From positions 81,711-145,710 of the forward strand of contig NZ_JAHBAH010000002.1 in assembly GCF_020510425.1 (NCBI RefSeq): a stretch of DNA of 64,000 bases, written 5' to 3'. Of the stretch, positions 42,299 through 51,365 are shown piece by piece (within the stretch, counting starts at the first letter, position 1; each line of letters opens with the position of its first letter). Source of the DNA: Quatrionicoccus australiensis. Lineage in GTDB: Bacteria; Pseudomonadota; Gammaproteobacteria; Burkholderiales; Rhodocyclaceae. Position numbers and translations under genes: made by a program. A model generated the notes under the pieces. It was not told the DNA's origin. It searched no databases and was given only the letters and a program-made list of their open reading frames with translations.

Positions 42299-43669
42299 TC
42301 AACTCAGCGCAAAAACGGTTTCCGTCCCGTCGTCCCAGCCGTCCCACAGATAGTCATCGGCCTTGCCATCGGCGATCAGGCGCAGGGCGTAATTGACCTG
42401 TTCCTTGTAGAAATCGCAGAAGGCGCCGATCTTGTCCATGCCGCCGTTCATCTCGAAGGCTTCGGCCGGACAGGGCGAGCCGCAGAAATGGCGGATCGCA
42501 CAGTCGCCGCAGGGGCTGAACTGGTCGACATCGCGCGTCGTCACCGTCTGGAAGGCCGGCGAGGTCAGAGCCGCTTCGACGTCATCGACCAGCAGGTTGC
42601 CGCCCCGGAAATCGGGCAGGCCGATAAACTCGCTGCACGGGTAGAGGCTGCCGTCGGCGGCTAGTGCGAAGAAGGCACGACCGCCGCCACAGGGCGAGAT
42701 GTCGCACATCAGGCGGCGCGCCGTCGGGGCCAGGATTCCGATCAGGATATTGGCGAAATTGGCCACCATCAGCTTGCGGCCGGTCTCCCGGTACAACTCG
42801 TGGGTCCGATCCATGGCGGCGAAGAAGGCCTTGGCCATGTCGCCGTCGGCCGGCTTGACGCCGCGCGCCCCGGGCTGGGTGCAGCGCACGGTGTTGAGCA
42901 TGCAAGTCGGCACTTCATGGGCGTGGAAGAGTTCGATCATGCGCGTCAGGTGAGGCAGGTTCTCGGTCGTGCAGGTCGTGATGACGCTCCACGAGCCGTA
43001 GCCGCGCAGCTTCTCCATCGTGCGCAGCACCTTGTCGTGCACGCTCTTTCCGCCCCAGGTCCGGCGCGTTGCATCGGTGATCTCAGCCATCGGGCCGTCG
43101 AGCGAGAGGCCGATACTGACGTTGCGCAAGGTCAGGAAATCGAGCGCCGCGTCGTCGAGCAGCGTGCCGTTGGTCTGTAGGCCGAAAATGAAGTCATCGC
43201 CGAAGGCATCAATCGCCGCGAAGACGGCGGCCTGGTTCATCAGTGGCTCGGCGCCGTGGAAAATTGCGCGCGGCTTGCGGCCGTCCGGCATGACCGAGCG
43301 AAAGTAGTCACGCAGCTTGCCCAGCGAGGCGAGCAGTGTGTCGACCGGCATATGGCTGCCACCGCTGCGTTGGGTACCGGGCAGGTAGCAGTAGGTGCAG
43401 TTGAGATTGCAGCGCTCGGTCGGATTGAGATAGACGCCGGAGGGCTTCAGTTCAAAGCGCAAGGCATGCAATTCCTGCCGGAAACCCTCGGCTTTTTCGC
43501 GATAGGCCGCAAGTGCCGCCGGATCGAGTCCATCGTCGACCTTGTTCTTGTCGACTAAAGCCCAGAAGGCGGTGTCCGGATCGGTCAAGGCGGCGTAGAT
43601 ATCGTGGCCAATGTCCACCGGCAGGAAGCGCGGGTCGCCCAGCGCTCCCATAGGAAGAGCAGCGGTCAT
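42299..43669 (-). CDS. cbpB: Radical SAM/SPASM peptide-modifying enzyme, CbpB-like
   Basis: 456 residues from ATG at 43669, overlapping the peptide stop by ATGA. The 4Fe-4S motif CNLNCTYC is at 87-94, followed by IFHGAEPLMNQAAV (Ala in place of the second Gly of the usual GGEP) and GLSLDGPMAEITD. The SPASM tail has YPCSEFIGLPDFRGGN ... CGDCAIRHFCGSPCPAEAFEMNGG. From memory, the family of peptide-modifying enzymes found with a short target peptide after a cobalamin riboswitch is named CbpB; the context here fits exactly. The modification is unknown. Confidence 0.82.
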   Translation of the reverse strand: MTAALPMGALGDPRFLPVDIGHDIYAALTDPDTAFWALVDKNKVDDGLDPAALAAYREKAEGFRQELHALRFELKPSGVYLNPTERCNLNCTYCYLPGTQRSGGSHMPVDTLLASLGKLRDYFRSVMPDGRKPRAIFHGAEPLMNQAAVFAAIDAFGDDFIFGLQTNGTLLDDAALDFLTLRNVSIGLSLDGPMAEITDATRRTWGGKSVHDKVLRTMEKLRGYGSWSVITTCTTENLPHLTRMIELFHAHEVPTCMLNTVRCTQPGARGVKPADGDMAKAFFAAMDRTHELYRETGRKLMVANFANILIGILAPTARRLMCDISPCGGGRAFFALAADGSLYPCSEFIGLPDFRGGNLLVDDVEAALTSPAFQTVTTRDVDQFSPCGDCAIRHFCGSPCPAEAFEMNGGMDKIGAFCDFYKEQVNYALRLIADGKADDYLWDGWDDGTETVFALS

Positions 43670-43815
43670 TTGGCCGCCTTCCTGTCCATCAGTACATAGT
43701 GCGACAGGCCCATGCCTTCCGGGTTGCAGCTCTTGCGCACGGCGATGGTCGGGACGGCCGGCGTAGCCTGGGTCGTTTGCGGGGTTTTGACGGTTGAAGT
43801 CACGGTTTGGGTCAT
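43666..43815 (-). CDS. cbpA: CbpA-like precursor peptide
   Basis: 49 residues. GAGGAG lies 7 bases before the ATG. The first 25 residues are a low-complexity Thr/Pro/Val leader (MTQTVTSTVKTPQTTQATP); the conserved-looking end is SCNPEGMGLSHYVLMDRK with one Cys. It is translationally coupled to the radical-SAM gene and follows a cobalamin riboswitch and terminator. I recall such peptides as 'modified peptide precursor CbpA'. Its job, perhaps in cobalamin or metal handling, is not known to me. Confidence 0.8.
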   Translation of the reverse strand: MTQTVTSTVKTPQTTQATPAVPTIAVRKSCNPEGMGLSHYVLMDRKAAK

Positions 43816-43831
43816 GTTCCACTCCTCGGGA

Positions 43832-43891
43832 ATAAAAACAAAAAGGGCTCCGGCTGACCGCACGCTTTGCGCATGCGGTCAGCCGGAGCCC
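43832..43891 (-). terminator. Terminator/expression platform of the cobalamin riboswitch
   Basis: On the minus strand an 18-19 bp stem GGGCTCCGGCTGACCGCA ... TGCGGTCAGCCGGAGCCC is followed by TTTTTGTTTTTA, then the cbpA ribosome binding site. The stem lies 8 bases after the aptamer and can compete with the aptamer P1 strand GGAGC, so cobalamin binding should stop transcription before cbpA. Confidence 0.9.
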
Positions 43892-43899
43892 TTGCCTTG

Positions 43900-44078
43900 G
43901 CTCCTGATTGGTATCGATTCGTCTTCTGGCTTCCGGATCATCCGAAGCGCTGCGCCTTCCCTGCAAGGTATATCTCGCAAGTGGCTGGTCTGCTAACCAT
44001 GCAGCCTTCGTCCCCGGTTACAGCGGCGGGCCCGCCACGGATTCGCACCGTGTTCCGTATCTCGATACCGATAGGAGC
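43900..44078 (-). ncRNA. Cobalamin riboswitch upstream of cbpA
   Basis: The minus strand shows ACACGGTGCGAATCCGTG, CCGCCGCTGTAACCGGGGA, the B12-box-like AGCCACTTGC ... GCAGGGAAGGC and CCGGAAGCCAGAAGAC. Closing stem P1 pairs GCTCCTATCGGTATCGA (44078 downwards) with TCGATACCAATCAGGAGC (ending 43900). These are the core elements of the Cobalamin/AdoCbl class. Confidence 0.92.
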
Positions 44079-44595
44079 GCGGATTGTCTCAAAATGCCGC
44101 GGAAATGGTCAAGTCTCTTAACCTCTCTTCATGACGACAGATGCATCCAATTCAGATATGGTGCCATCGAATTGCCGGTAATCAAGATGCCTTACTGGTC
44201 GTTGCCTAGCCCCCTCGGTCCCAATGATTGTTAAGGCCCACGATGAGCCGGCGACCAGTCGTCACGAATGACTCCCGCAATTTGTTACCTGCCTTTCAAC
44301 CCTTCATTGTCAGAACGGCAGGACTGGGCACAGAGTAGGCATCCGCCGCTGAAGGAAGCAGCCCTTCTGACGCCATGGCGCCTCAACGTCGGCAACCTGC
44401 GCAACACCGGCCGCTCAACCGAGTCAGCCCCACCGGCGGCAATGGCCGAAATCCAGCCTCATGCGAGCAAAATCAGGCAGCACCTCGGCCAAATCGACCG
44501 TTCGCCAATGGCGGCGAATATGTCCACAATACGCAGCTTAGCTGTCGTTTGGCAGAAGTCTGCTCTGATCCTCAGCAACCCTAATGGGCGAACTA
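44079..44595. other. Gap with degenerate CGGCCAA repeats
   Basis: About 44300-44540 contains words such as CACCGGCGGCAATGGCCGAAATCCAG and CAGCACCTCGGCCAAATCGACCG that resemble the gaps at 1080-1200 and 23950. The first part should hold the promoter of the cobalamin-riboswitch transcript (minus strand). No gene seen. Confidence 0.45.
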
Positions 44596-44901
44596 ATGGA
44601 TGAATCAAAGCGTGTGCTGTTTCAACTGGGCCAGAATATCCAGCGCAAAGAGTTGGCTCAGGTCGAGGAAGCATTGTGCAACAAGTTGCCTTTCGACAGT
44701 CAGGACAGCGTGAAGGTGATTGCTGAGAAGCTCAAATTACCAACGCGTAAAGCGTCCCGTAAATTTGCCTCACTGGTAAATCTATATACTGATCATTACT
44801 ATGACGGAAACGCTCAAGATGAACCATTACCCCATACCTTCCGACGAATCGGAACGACTGAATCTGCTGCACGCACTCAATCTTCTAGATACGCCAGATG
44901 A
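44596..44901 (+). CDS. Possible small protein upstream of the GGDEF gene
   Basis: Frame of 101 residues, MDESKRVLFQLGQNIQRKELAQVEEALCNKLPFDSQDSVKVIAEKLKLPTRKA ..., helical and lysine-rich for its first 75 residues. The last part overlaps the GGDEF gene by about 100 bp and looks non-coding. Weak ribosome binding site. Could be a small regulator or a remnant. Confidence 0.35.
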   Translation: MDESKRVLFQLGQNIQRKELAQVEEALCNKLPFDSQDSVKVIAEKLKLPTRKASRKFASLVNLYTDHYYDGNAQDEPLPHTFRRIGTTESAARTQSSRYAR

Positions 44902-46741
44902 ACCCGTTTTTGATCGCATAACGAGGCTTGTCGCTCGAATATTAAATGTGCCGATTGCGCTGGTTTCACTCATAGATACTGATCGGCAATGGTTCAAGTC
45001 GCGAGTGGGATTAGACGTGACCGAAACCCCGCGCGAGATGGCGTTCTGCGCGCATGCCATCATGCAAAGCGAACCGATGATTGTGTCAGATGCTACGCAA
45101 GATGTGCGTTTCAAAGAAAACCCGCTAGTTACAGGAAATCCAAATATTCGGTTCTACGCCGGTGTTCCCTTGCGTAGTACCGCTGGCATGGCGATAGGTA
45201 CCCTGTGTGCGATCGATTCCACGCCTCGGATTTTGAGTGACGACGAAACTAATATTTTGATCGATCTCGCCGCCTTGGTTAGCAAGGAAGTGCAGTTGCG
45301 CGAGACAGTGAGTCTTTCCCGCGATCAGGTATCCCGATCTACCCGCGCTATCGAAGCGGTTGAAGCTCGATTTCAAACCGTATTTGAACGAGCCGGGGTA
45401 GGGATCGCTCTGGTAGCACCCGACGGGCGATGGATTAGTGTCAATGACGAGCTTTGTCAGACTGTTGGTTATAAGCAAGAAGAACTGCTAAACCTTACAT
45501 TTCAAGATATTACTCATCCCGATGATCTCAACACCGATTTATTCCTGCTTCAACAATTGATCGAAAACAAGATTGATCGGTATCAACTGGAAAAGAGGTA
45601 CATCAACAAGAGTGGAGATACCGTCTGGATTCATCTGGTGGTTACCAAACAGATGAACAAGGCTGGGAAACTCGAATATTTTGTTTCGATCATCAAAGAT
45701 ATCCAGGCACGCAAGGAAGCAGAGGCGTCTTTGGCTGAGTTACGTAAGACACTGGAAGAACGGGTGGAAAGCAGAACGCGGGATTTGCGCTTGGCAAATA
45801 CGATGCTTTCATCGGCAATGGAGCAACAGTTGCAATCAGAGCAAGCTTTGCAGAAACGCGAAGCCGAGTTGAAGATGGTGATCGAAAATGCAAACGATGC
45901 ATATGTATGTATAGATCACGCTGGTGTGATAAGCGCTTGGAATCGACAAGCCGAACAGACTTTTGGCTGGAGCGCGCAAGAAGCCATTGGCCGTAGGCTC
46001 GATGAAATGATCATACCGCCTCAAATGCGAGAGTCACATTGCAACGGCATGAAGCGCTACCTGACAACCGGGGAGCAGCATGTGTTGAATCAGCGGATTG
46101 AGTTGACTGCAGTGCGACGAAGTGGCGAGACGTTGCCTGTAGAAGTGCGTGTTACTGCACTTGAAATCGACGGAAAAACCATTTTTAGTGCCTTTTTGCA
46201 CGATATTAGCGAACGCAAAAAGGCTGAAGCTATTCGAGAGCATGAGGCGCTGCACGATTCCCTGACTGGGCTACATAATCGGCGAGGACTGTTTAATTTG
46301 CTACCGCTGGCAATGGCCCGATCCAACCGTAACCAATCCTCCTTGGCGCTCCTATTTCTTGATCTGGATGGTTTCAAGCAGGTCAACGATACGCAAGGAC
46401 ACGATGCTGGTGACATTGTCTTGCTCGAAGTCGCTATGCGGTTGAAAAAATCTATTCGACAAACCGATACTGCTTCGCGCCTGGGGGGGGACGAATTTAC
46501 AATCGTTTTGGAAAATATACAGTGCGGTATTCCTGATGCTACGGACGTCGCCCAAAAAATATTGCAAGCGATTCAACTCCCCATTCCAATTGGATCGACT
46601 ACTGCCAACATAGGTGCCAGCATCGGTATTGCGATACATCATCCCAATGATGCAAACACGGCTGATCAACTTGTTAGCAGAGCAGATGCCGCAATGTACG
46701 AGGCCAAACGGAAGGGTAAATCTAGAGTTTGCATGCTCTAA
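44801..46741 (+). CDS. GAF-PAS-PAS-GGDEF diguanylate cyclase
   Basis: 646 residues (ATG at 44819 is an alternative start). A GAF domain (about 25-165; LLDTPDEPVFDRITRLVARILNVPIALVSLID) is followed by PAS 1 (195-315), a coiled-coil (about 310-350), PAS 2 (355-480) and GGDEF. The active motif RLGGDEF with GGDEF at 562-566 is intact. It makes cyclic di-GMP in response to GAF/PAS signals. No EAL domain, no membrane helix, so it is a soluble cytoplasmic enzyme. Confidence 0.93.
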   Translation: MTETLKMNHYPIPSDESERLNLLHALNLLDTPDEPVFDRITRLVARILNVPIALVSLIDTDRQWFKSRVGLDVTETPREMAFCAHAIMQSEPMIVSDATQDVRFKENPLVTGNPNIRFYAGVPLRSTAGMAIGTLCAIDSTPRILSDDETNILIDLAALVSKEVQLRETVSLSRDQVSRSTRAIEAVEARFQTVFERAGVGIALVAPDGRWISVNDELCQTVGYKQEELLNLTFQDITHPDDLNTDLFLLQQLIENKIDRYQLEKRYINKSGDTVWIHLVVTKQMNKAGKLEYFVSIIKDIQARKEAEASLAELRKTLEERVESRTRDLRLANTMLSSAMEQQLQSEQALQKREAELKMVIENANDAYVCIDHAGVISAWNRQAEQTFGWSAQEAIGRRLDEMIIPPQMRESHCNGMKRYLTTGEQHVLNQRIELTAVRRSGETLPVEVRVTALEIDGKTIFSAFLHDISERKKAEAIREHEALHDSLTGLHNRRGLFNLLPLAMARSNRNQSSLALLFLDLDGFKQVNDTQGHDAGDIVLLEVAMRLKKSIRQTDTASRLGGDEFTIVLENIQCGIPDATDVAQKILQAIQLPIPIGSTTANIGASIGIAIHHPNDANTADQLVSRADAAMYEAKRKGKSRVCML

Positions 46742-46798
46742 GTAGGTGCCCCGCTGACTCGATGGCTGGTGATTGCAGTACTGGTTGGCCATCAAACG

Positions 46799-46948
46799 AC
46801 TCCCATTCTCGCGATGACGGCAAATGCTTTTGCCGAGAACAAGGATTAGTGCTTCGAAGCAGGTATGAATGACTTTATTGCCAAGCCAGTCATGCCGGAA
46901 GTATTTTACGAGACCTTGCTCAACAGGTTTGAAAAGGGACGGGGCTGA
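46799..46948 (+). pseudogene. Response-regulator receiver domain remnant
   Basis: Frame TPILAMTANAFAENKD, TAG, then CFEAGMNDFIAKPVMPEVFYETLL is the C-terminal half of a receiver (REC) domain with the conserved Lys-Pro. An in-frame TAG and the missing first half make it a remnant. It may once have belonged to a hybrid kinase following the GGDEF gene. Confidence 0.75.
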
Positions 46949-47494
46949 CGACGCCTTGAAAGCAAAAAACCGCCATTTGCGCGTCAGTGACTTGTACGTC
47001 TGAAGTGGGCACGATCCAGACCTAGTCAGATAGTGTGAGCAGAGGTTAAATCCATCAAATTGCCAATGGCCAGTCTGCTTTCAGAACCGGCTATTTTTGA
47101 TTGAGCAGCCCACTGACCGCTAAGGCCGATAAGGGGGGAGTAACTCCACCGCAGCCCAGAAAATGTCATAGGTATATTATTGATCGGATGACGTATCCGT
47201 GTAGATGACAAAGCTAACCGTCGGTCGGGGTTACGTTTCATTTATTCAGTGCTGTGCCCGTTGATGGTTATGAGTGGCCGGTATTCGGCGAGCAAATCGA
47301 TGACCTTACTGTCGCAAACCGGCCGCAACCAATCTCTCACGAATTCACTCCGTAGCAGCCATCGGCCACAAGGTTGAGTGACAAAAATACTTCTTTATAT
47401 TCCATATGGATCATTCCACGATGGCGGCATGGACACTATTTTTTCTGAGCGTCGTTTGGCATACCCCCTTTTCAGTCAGAGATTGGGAAGACAA
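46949..47494. other. Gap without a gene
   Basis: Degenerate repeat words (AATGGCCAGTCTGC, CAGAACCGGCTATTTTTGATTGAGCAGC, ACCGCTAAGGCCG) lie between about 47060 and 47300. No supported coding frame. Confidence 0.4.
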
Positions 47495-47517
47495 GACCGG
47501 CAGCCTGACTGCCGGTC
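47495..47517 (-). terminator. Terminator after terC
   Basis: GACCGGCAG-TCAGG-CTGCCGGTC followed by TTGTCTT on the minus strand, 27 bp past the TerC stop. Confidence 0.65.
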
Positions 47518-47544
47518 CTCAACCAAGACATGAGCGGGGAGTCA

Positions 47545-48540
47545 TCAACTGTTGTCACGGGGCATGATTTTCCGCTCCCCCGTAGAACGGGCATCCTTTT
47601 TCAGCGACAGGACGATCGAAGTGGCGATGATCGACGCAACGATACCAAGCGAAACGGCTACCGGTATCTTGAAGAGGTCAATGAGCAGCATCTTGACGCC
47701 GATGAACATCAGCACGATGGCCAGGCCATATTTGAGCAGCGAGAAACGGTCGGCCATGTCAGCGAGCAGGAAGTACATGGCGCGCAGGCCGAGGATGGCG
47801 AAAATGTTCGAGGTCAGCACGATGAACGGGTCGGTGGTGATCGCGAAAATGGCCGGGATGGAGTCGACCGCAAAGATCAGATCGGTGAGTTCGACGAGGA
47901 TGAGCACGAGGAACAGCGGCGTGGCATAGCGCACCAGTTTGCCGGACGCTTCCTTCGTAATGAAAAAGCGTTCGCCATGCAGTTCGTCAGTCACCTTCAT
48001 GTGCCGGCGTATCCATTTGATTGCCGGATTGTTGGCGAGGTCAGGAGTGGCGTCGGCGAACCACCACATCTTGATGCCGGTGACCAGCAGGAAGGCGCCG
48101 AAGACGTAGAGCAGCCAGTGGAACTGGGTGATGAGCCAGACGCCGGCGAAGATCATGACCGTACGCATGACAATGGCGCCGAGCACGCCGAGGATGAGCA
48201 CCCGTTTCTGGAGTTCGAGCGGAATGGCAAAAAAGCTGAAAAGGATGAGCCAGACAAAGACGTTGTCGATGGCCAGCGATTTTTCGATGAGATAGCCGGT
48301 GATGTATTCCAGGGCTTTCTGGTCGGCCAGTTCCCGCCCGACTGTGCTGTCGAGGTACCACCAGAGGGCGCCGGCAAAGAGGAACGATACGCCGACCCAG
48401 ATGCCTGACCAGGTGGCCGCTTCCTTGATAGTGACGCGGTGTTGCTTGCCGCCGCCGACGACGAAAAGGTCGATGGCCAGCATGATGAGGACGATGACAA
48501 AAAAACCGGACCACATCCACCAGGTGCCGATTGTTTCCAT
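47545..48540 (-). CDS. TerC/Alx family membrane protein
   Basis: 331 residues with about nine membrane helices. Family motifs include [20 protein letters not shown] and the late [20 protein letters not shown] with membrane-embedded acidic residues. TerC/Alx proteins export manganese or load metals onto exported proteins. A yybP-ykoY type element upstream supports a manganese role. Two TerB-like genes follow further upstream in the same orientation. Confidence 0.92.
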   Translation of the reverse strand: METIGTWWMWSGFFVIVLIMLAIDLFVVGGGKQHRVTIKEAATWSGIWVGVSFLFAGALWWYLDSTVGRELADQKALEYITGYLIEKSLAIDNVFVWLILFSFFAIPLELQKRVLILGVLGAIVMRTVMIFAGVWLITQFHWLLYVFGAFLLVTGIKMWWFADATPDLANNPAIKWIRRHMKVTDELHGERFFITKEASGKLVRYATPLFLVLILVELTDLIFAVDSIPAIFAITTDPFIVLTSNIFAILGLRAMYFLLADMADRFSLLKYGLAIVLMFIGVKMLLIDLFKIPVAVSLGIVASIIATSIVLSLKKDARSTGERKIMPRDNS

Positions 48541-48616
48541 GAGTATTCTCTCCCTGTCGGTAAACCTTCACACAGCGCCGTGCAAGTGCATTTTACGGAA
48601 TGCGCCGCACTTTGGG

Positions 48617-48734
48617 TGCTGCAAAGGTCTTGCTCGCGGCCCTGTTGCCAGAACCACCCGTGACGCCGGGAACCAGTGAATCATTCCGTGCTGACGACGT
48701 CGCGGCGGAGAGCTACTCCCCCTTGTCTTTGCTG
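48617..48734 (-). ncRNA. yybP-ykoY (manganese) riboswitch upstream of terC
   Basis: On the minus strand GCAGCAAAGACAAGGGGGAGTAGC opens the element and GAGCAAGACCTTTGCAGC closes it: the GGGGAGTAG and AAGACCTTTGC blocks are family signatures, with the outer stem GCAGCAAAG/CTTTGCAGC. It sits about 75 bp before terC. Mn2+ binding should change terC expression. Confidence 0.85.
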
Positions 48735-48765
48735 CAAACTACATGAGTCTGGCTTTGTTCAACAA

Positions 48766-49227
48766 TCAGGTGCGGACATGTTCATGTCGCCCGTGACTCC
48801 GCACGCGTAGCGAAGGTATCGAGCAGTCAGAGACTTCGTACAGGTCGATGCCCCAGAATTTCATCGCCTCGGCCACCAGCACGGCCTCACCACCGGAGAG
48901 CTTGCTGTCGGCATTGACAACGTCGAGCATCATGCGCAGTACCTGTTTTTGCAACAAGGGATGCTCCACGTCGGCGAGCAGAAGATCGATGTTTTCAACA
49001 TCCAGTTCGAGTTGTCCACCTGGGGTGCGATGGGCGCTGGTCAGCATGTCGTCGCAGAGTTCATGGATTACCCTGTCGAAGCTCCCTTCGTTCAGGCCCA
49101 GGCGGCGAATGGTGTCAGTGTGATCGAGTTGTTTCAGTTCGCTCGCATCGATGGCTCCATCAGCCATCAGGGTCAAGGCAACAAGTCGGCCCATGGCTTC
49201 AGGGCTGTCGGAAGGATAGTGACGCAT
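48766..49227 (-). CDS. TerB-like protein (paralogue 1)
   Basis: 153 residues starting MRHYPSDSPEAMGRLVALTLMADGAIDASELKQL; AAGGAG precedes the ATG. The all-helical TerB-type fold is suggested by MADGAIDASE ... MMLDVVNADSKLSGGEAVLV acidic metal-binding-like turns. Paralogous to 49637-50137. It lies near terC, and TerB-type proteins often accompany TerC, but its task is unknown. Confidence 0.7.
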   Translation of the reverse strand: MRHYPSDSPEAMGRLVALTLMADGAIDASELKQLDHTDTIRRLGLNEGSFDRVIHELCDDMLTSAHRTPGGQLELDVENIDLLLADVEHPLLQKQVLRMMLDVVNADSKLSGGEAVLVAEAMKFWGIDLYEVSDCSIPSLRVRSHGRHEHVRT

Positions 49228-49377
49228 TTTAAATCTCCTTGAAAGTCAGGTTGGTATTTCGGTTTGGCCCCATTGCTGCGGGGACAGGGCCACTATGCGA
49301 GGATTTGACCATTTAATCCAATTAAACAAATTGCCACTAAACATTTAATAAAACTTATGGATTGTTGCTGCGTCATT

Positions 49378-49653
49378 TCAGAATGCGGCGATCGCCAGAT
49401 AGGTCTGCAACTGGCGCCCGGTCGCGCCCTGCTCATCGGTCGGGCGGGCCTTTTGCAATACAGTTCGCACATCTTCAGCGGACGCCGCCAGCGCAGCATC
49501 GCTGAAACTGACGCGGAAGGATTCCTGAATCTCCGGCAAATCAACCCGCTGATCACGGGCCGGCCTTTCCTGGCGCATGACGAACTCCCGGAGAATGCCG
49601 CTGCGCAACGCTGTTGCTGCATGATTGGTCGGCAGTTTATCCAGTGGCAGCAT
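49378..49653 (-). CDS. Small hypothetical protein
   Basis: 91 residues from ATG at 49653, which has GGAGG nine bases upstream inside the end of the preceding TerB-like gene. MLPLDKLPTNHAATALRSGILREFVMRQERPARDQRVDLPEIQESFRVSFSDAALAASAEDV: helical, no family recognised. Translational coupling to the TerB-like gene is likely. Confidence 0.55.
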   Translation of the reverse strand: MLPLDKLPTNHAATALRSGILREFVMRQERPARDQRVDLPEIQESFRVSFSDAALAASAEDVRTVLQKARPTDEQGATGRQLQTYLAIAAF

Positions 49654-50137
49654 AGTGCTTTCCTCCGGAGATACTGACTGCCGTGCCATTGCCGATCGTC
49701 GTCTCGGATGACTGGCAATGGCGCGGGACGGATGACCAAGTCATTTCGCACAAATCCATTCCCCAGCACTCGAGGGTCTGCGCAATCAATGTGACCTCTC
49801 CAGCAGTCAGGTGATGGTCGGCATGGACGATATCGAGCATGATGCGCAGGATCTTTTCCTGCAGTACAGGATCACTGATCTCGCCCAGCAGCGCTTTGAT
49901 GCGGTGCTTATCCAGTTCAAGCTGCCCGGAAGCAGTGCGTTGCGCACAGGACAGCATGTCCGTGCAGTATTCGTAATAAATCAAGTCGAACCGCTCGTTG
50001 TCCAGACCAAGCCGAGCCAGCACATTCTGCCGCTCAAGCAGCAGGACTTCACTGCGGTCAATGGCTCCGTCGCACATCAATGCCAGTGCCACAATGCGAG
50101 CACCGGCTTCCGGACTATTGTTGGTGTATTTGCGCAC
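49637..50137 (-). CDS. TerB-like protein (paralogue 2)
   Basis: 166 residues with a GTG start at 50137 and AAGGAG upstream. MRKYTNNSPEAGARIVALALMCDGAIDRSEVLLLER ... MLDIVHADHHLTAGEVTLIAQTLECWGMDLCEM aligns well with the paralogue at 48766 up to the GMDL/GIDL motif; the tails differ. It is divergent from the LysR gene at 50258. Confidence 0.7.
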   Translation of the reverse strand: MRKYTNNSPEAGARIVALALMCDGAIDRSEVLLLERQNVLARLGLDNERFDLIYYEYCTDMLSCAQRTASGQLELDKHRIKALLGEISDPVLQEKILRIMLDIVHADHHLTAGEVTLIAQTLECWGMDLCEMTWSSVPRHCQSSETTIGNGTAVSISGGKHYAATG

Positions 50138-50257
50138 TTCAGGTCTCCTTGAAAAGGTCGAGTTGATATTTACCGTAGTTGCAACTCCACTATCGATGGC
50201 GAAATGTATAAAATCAAATTAAACAATCATTAATTATGGATTTGCCAAGGCTTATAT

Positions 50258-51160
50258 ATGCCGCGTCGCCGCATTACCTTTCGCCAGTTGGAAACCTTTG
50301 CTGCTGTCTCCCGCTTGAACAGTTTCACCAAGGCCGCAGATGCCCTGCACCTGAGCCAACCAGCCGTTTCGATACAGATCAAGCAGATTGCCGACACCAT
50401 AGGCCTGCCCCTTTTCGAGCAGAGCGGGCGCGATATTGCGCTGTCGCCGGCAGGGGAGGAATTGCTGAAAACAGTACGCAGCCTGGACGACATATGGAAT
50501 CACTTCGAATCGGCGATCGATGAGCTGAAAGGCTTGAAGCGCGGCAAACTGCGCGTCGCACTGGTCACCACCGCCAAGTATTTCCTTCCGCGCATGCTGG
50601 GTGCCTTTTGCAAGCGTTATCCGGATATCGATATCGAACTGGAGATCGCCAACCGCGAAAAAATCGTCGAGCGACTACGCAACAATCAGGACGATATCTA
50701 CGTGATGTCCTACCCCCCTGAGAATCTGGATATAGTCAGGCTGCCCTTTCTCGACAACGAGTACGTCGTCGTCGCGCCAAAGACGCACTGGGCCGTCGGC
50801 AAGCAGGTTTCGATTCATGAACTGGCTAACGAAGCTTTCCTTTTGCGCGAACTCGGCTCCGGGTCACGTCATATCATCGATCAGCACATGCAGACGACCG
50901 GCACGCAGCTCAAAGTGCGCCTCTCACTGGCCAGCAATGAAGCCATTCGCGATCTGGTCGCCAGCGGCATGGGGTTGTCCGTACTTTCGCGCCATGCTCT
51001 GGGCAAAGACTTTGATCGTGATGGCCTGGTTGCGCTTGAAGTCGAAGGATTCCCACTGAAGCAAGCGTGGAACGTGGTTCACCTAAGCAGCAAGATTCTC
51101 TCGTTACCGGCGCAAGCGTTCCTTGATGAATTGCTTAAGCAAAGCCTTGGTGGAGTGTGA
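50258..51160 (+). CDS. LysR-family regulator, CbbR/CysB-like group
   Basis: 300 residues. The start MPRRRITFRQLETFAAVSRLNSFTKAADALHLSQPAVSIQIKQI is the CbbR-type DNA-binding end, and the effector domain (KLRVALVTTAKYFLPRMLGAFCKRYPDIDIELEIANREKIVERL) is close to RuBisCO-operon regulators. No cbb genes are in the window. It is divergent from the TerB-like genes across a 120-bp AT-rich gap, so those may be its targets. Confidence 0.9.
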   Translation: MPRRRITFRQLETFAAVSRLNSFTKAADALHLSQPAVSIQIKQIADTIGLPLFEQSGRDIALSPAGEELLKTVRSLDDIWNHFESAIDELKGLKRGKLRVALVTTAKYFLPRMLGAFCKRYPDIDIELEIANREKIVERLRNNQDDIYVMSYPPENLDIVRLPFLDNEYVVVAPKTHWAVGKQVSIHELANEAFLLRELGSGSRHIIDQHMQTTGTQLKVRLSLASNEAIRDLVASGMGLSVLSRHALGKDFDRDGLVALEVEGFPLKQAWNVVHLSSKILSLPAQAFLDELLKQSLGGV

Positions 51161-51365
51161 AAACCTGCCTACACAAGTGAGTTGAAGGCATCTAAGTCGG
51201 GGGATTACGATCAGCGGGTTATGGCCGACTGGGTGAGGTCGCCAACGGCAGCTTCGGAGTAGTCCAGTTCGCCGAACCCGGGTATGGCTGACCGGCTGCT
51301 ATCGGGAAACCGCAATGACCGTTTTGGGCACGGAGCCGACGTAGCCCTGATGTGAAAGCTCGGCA

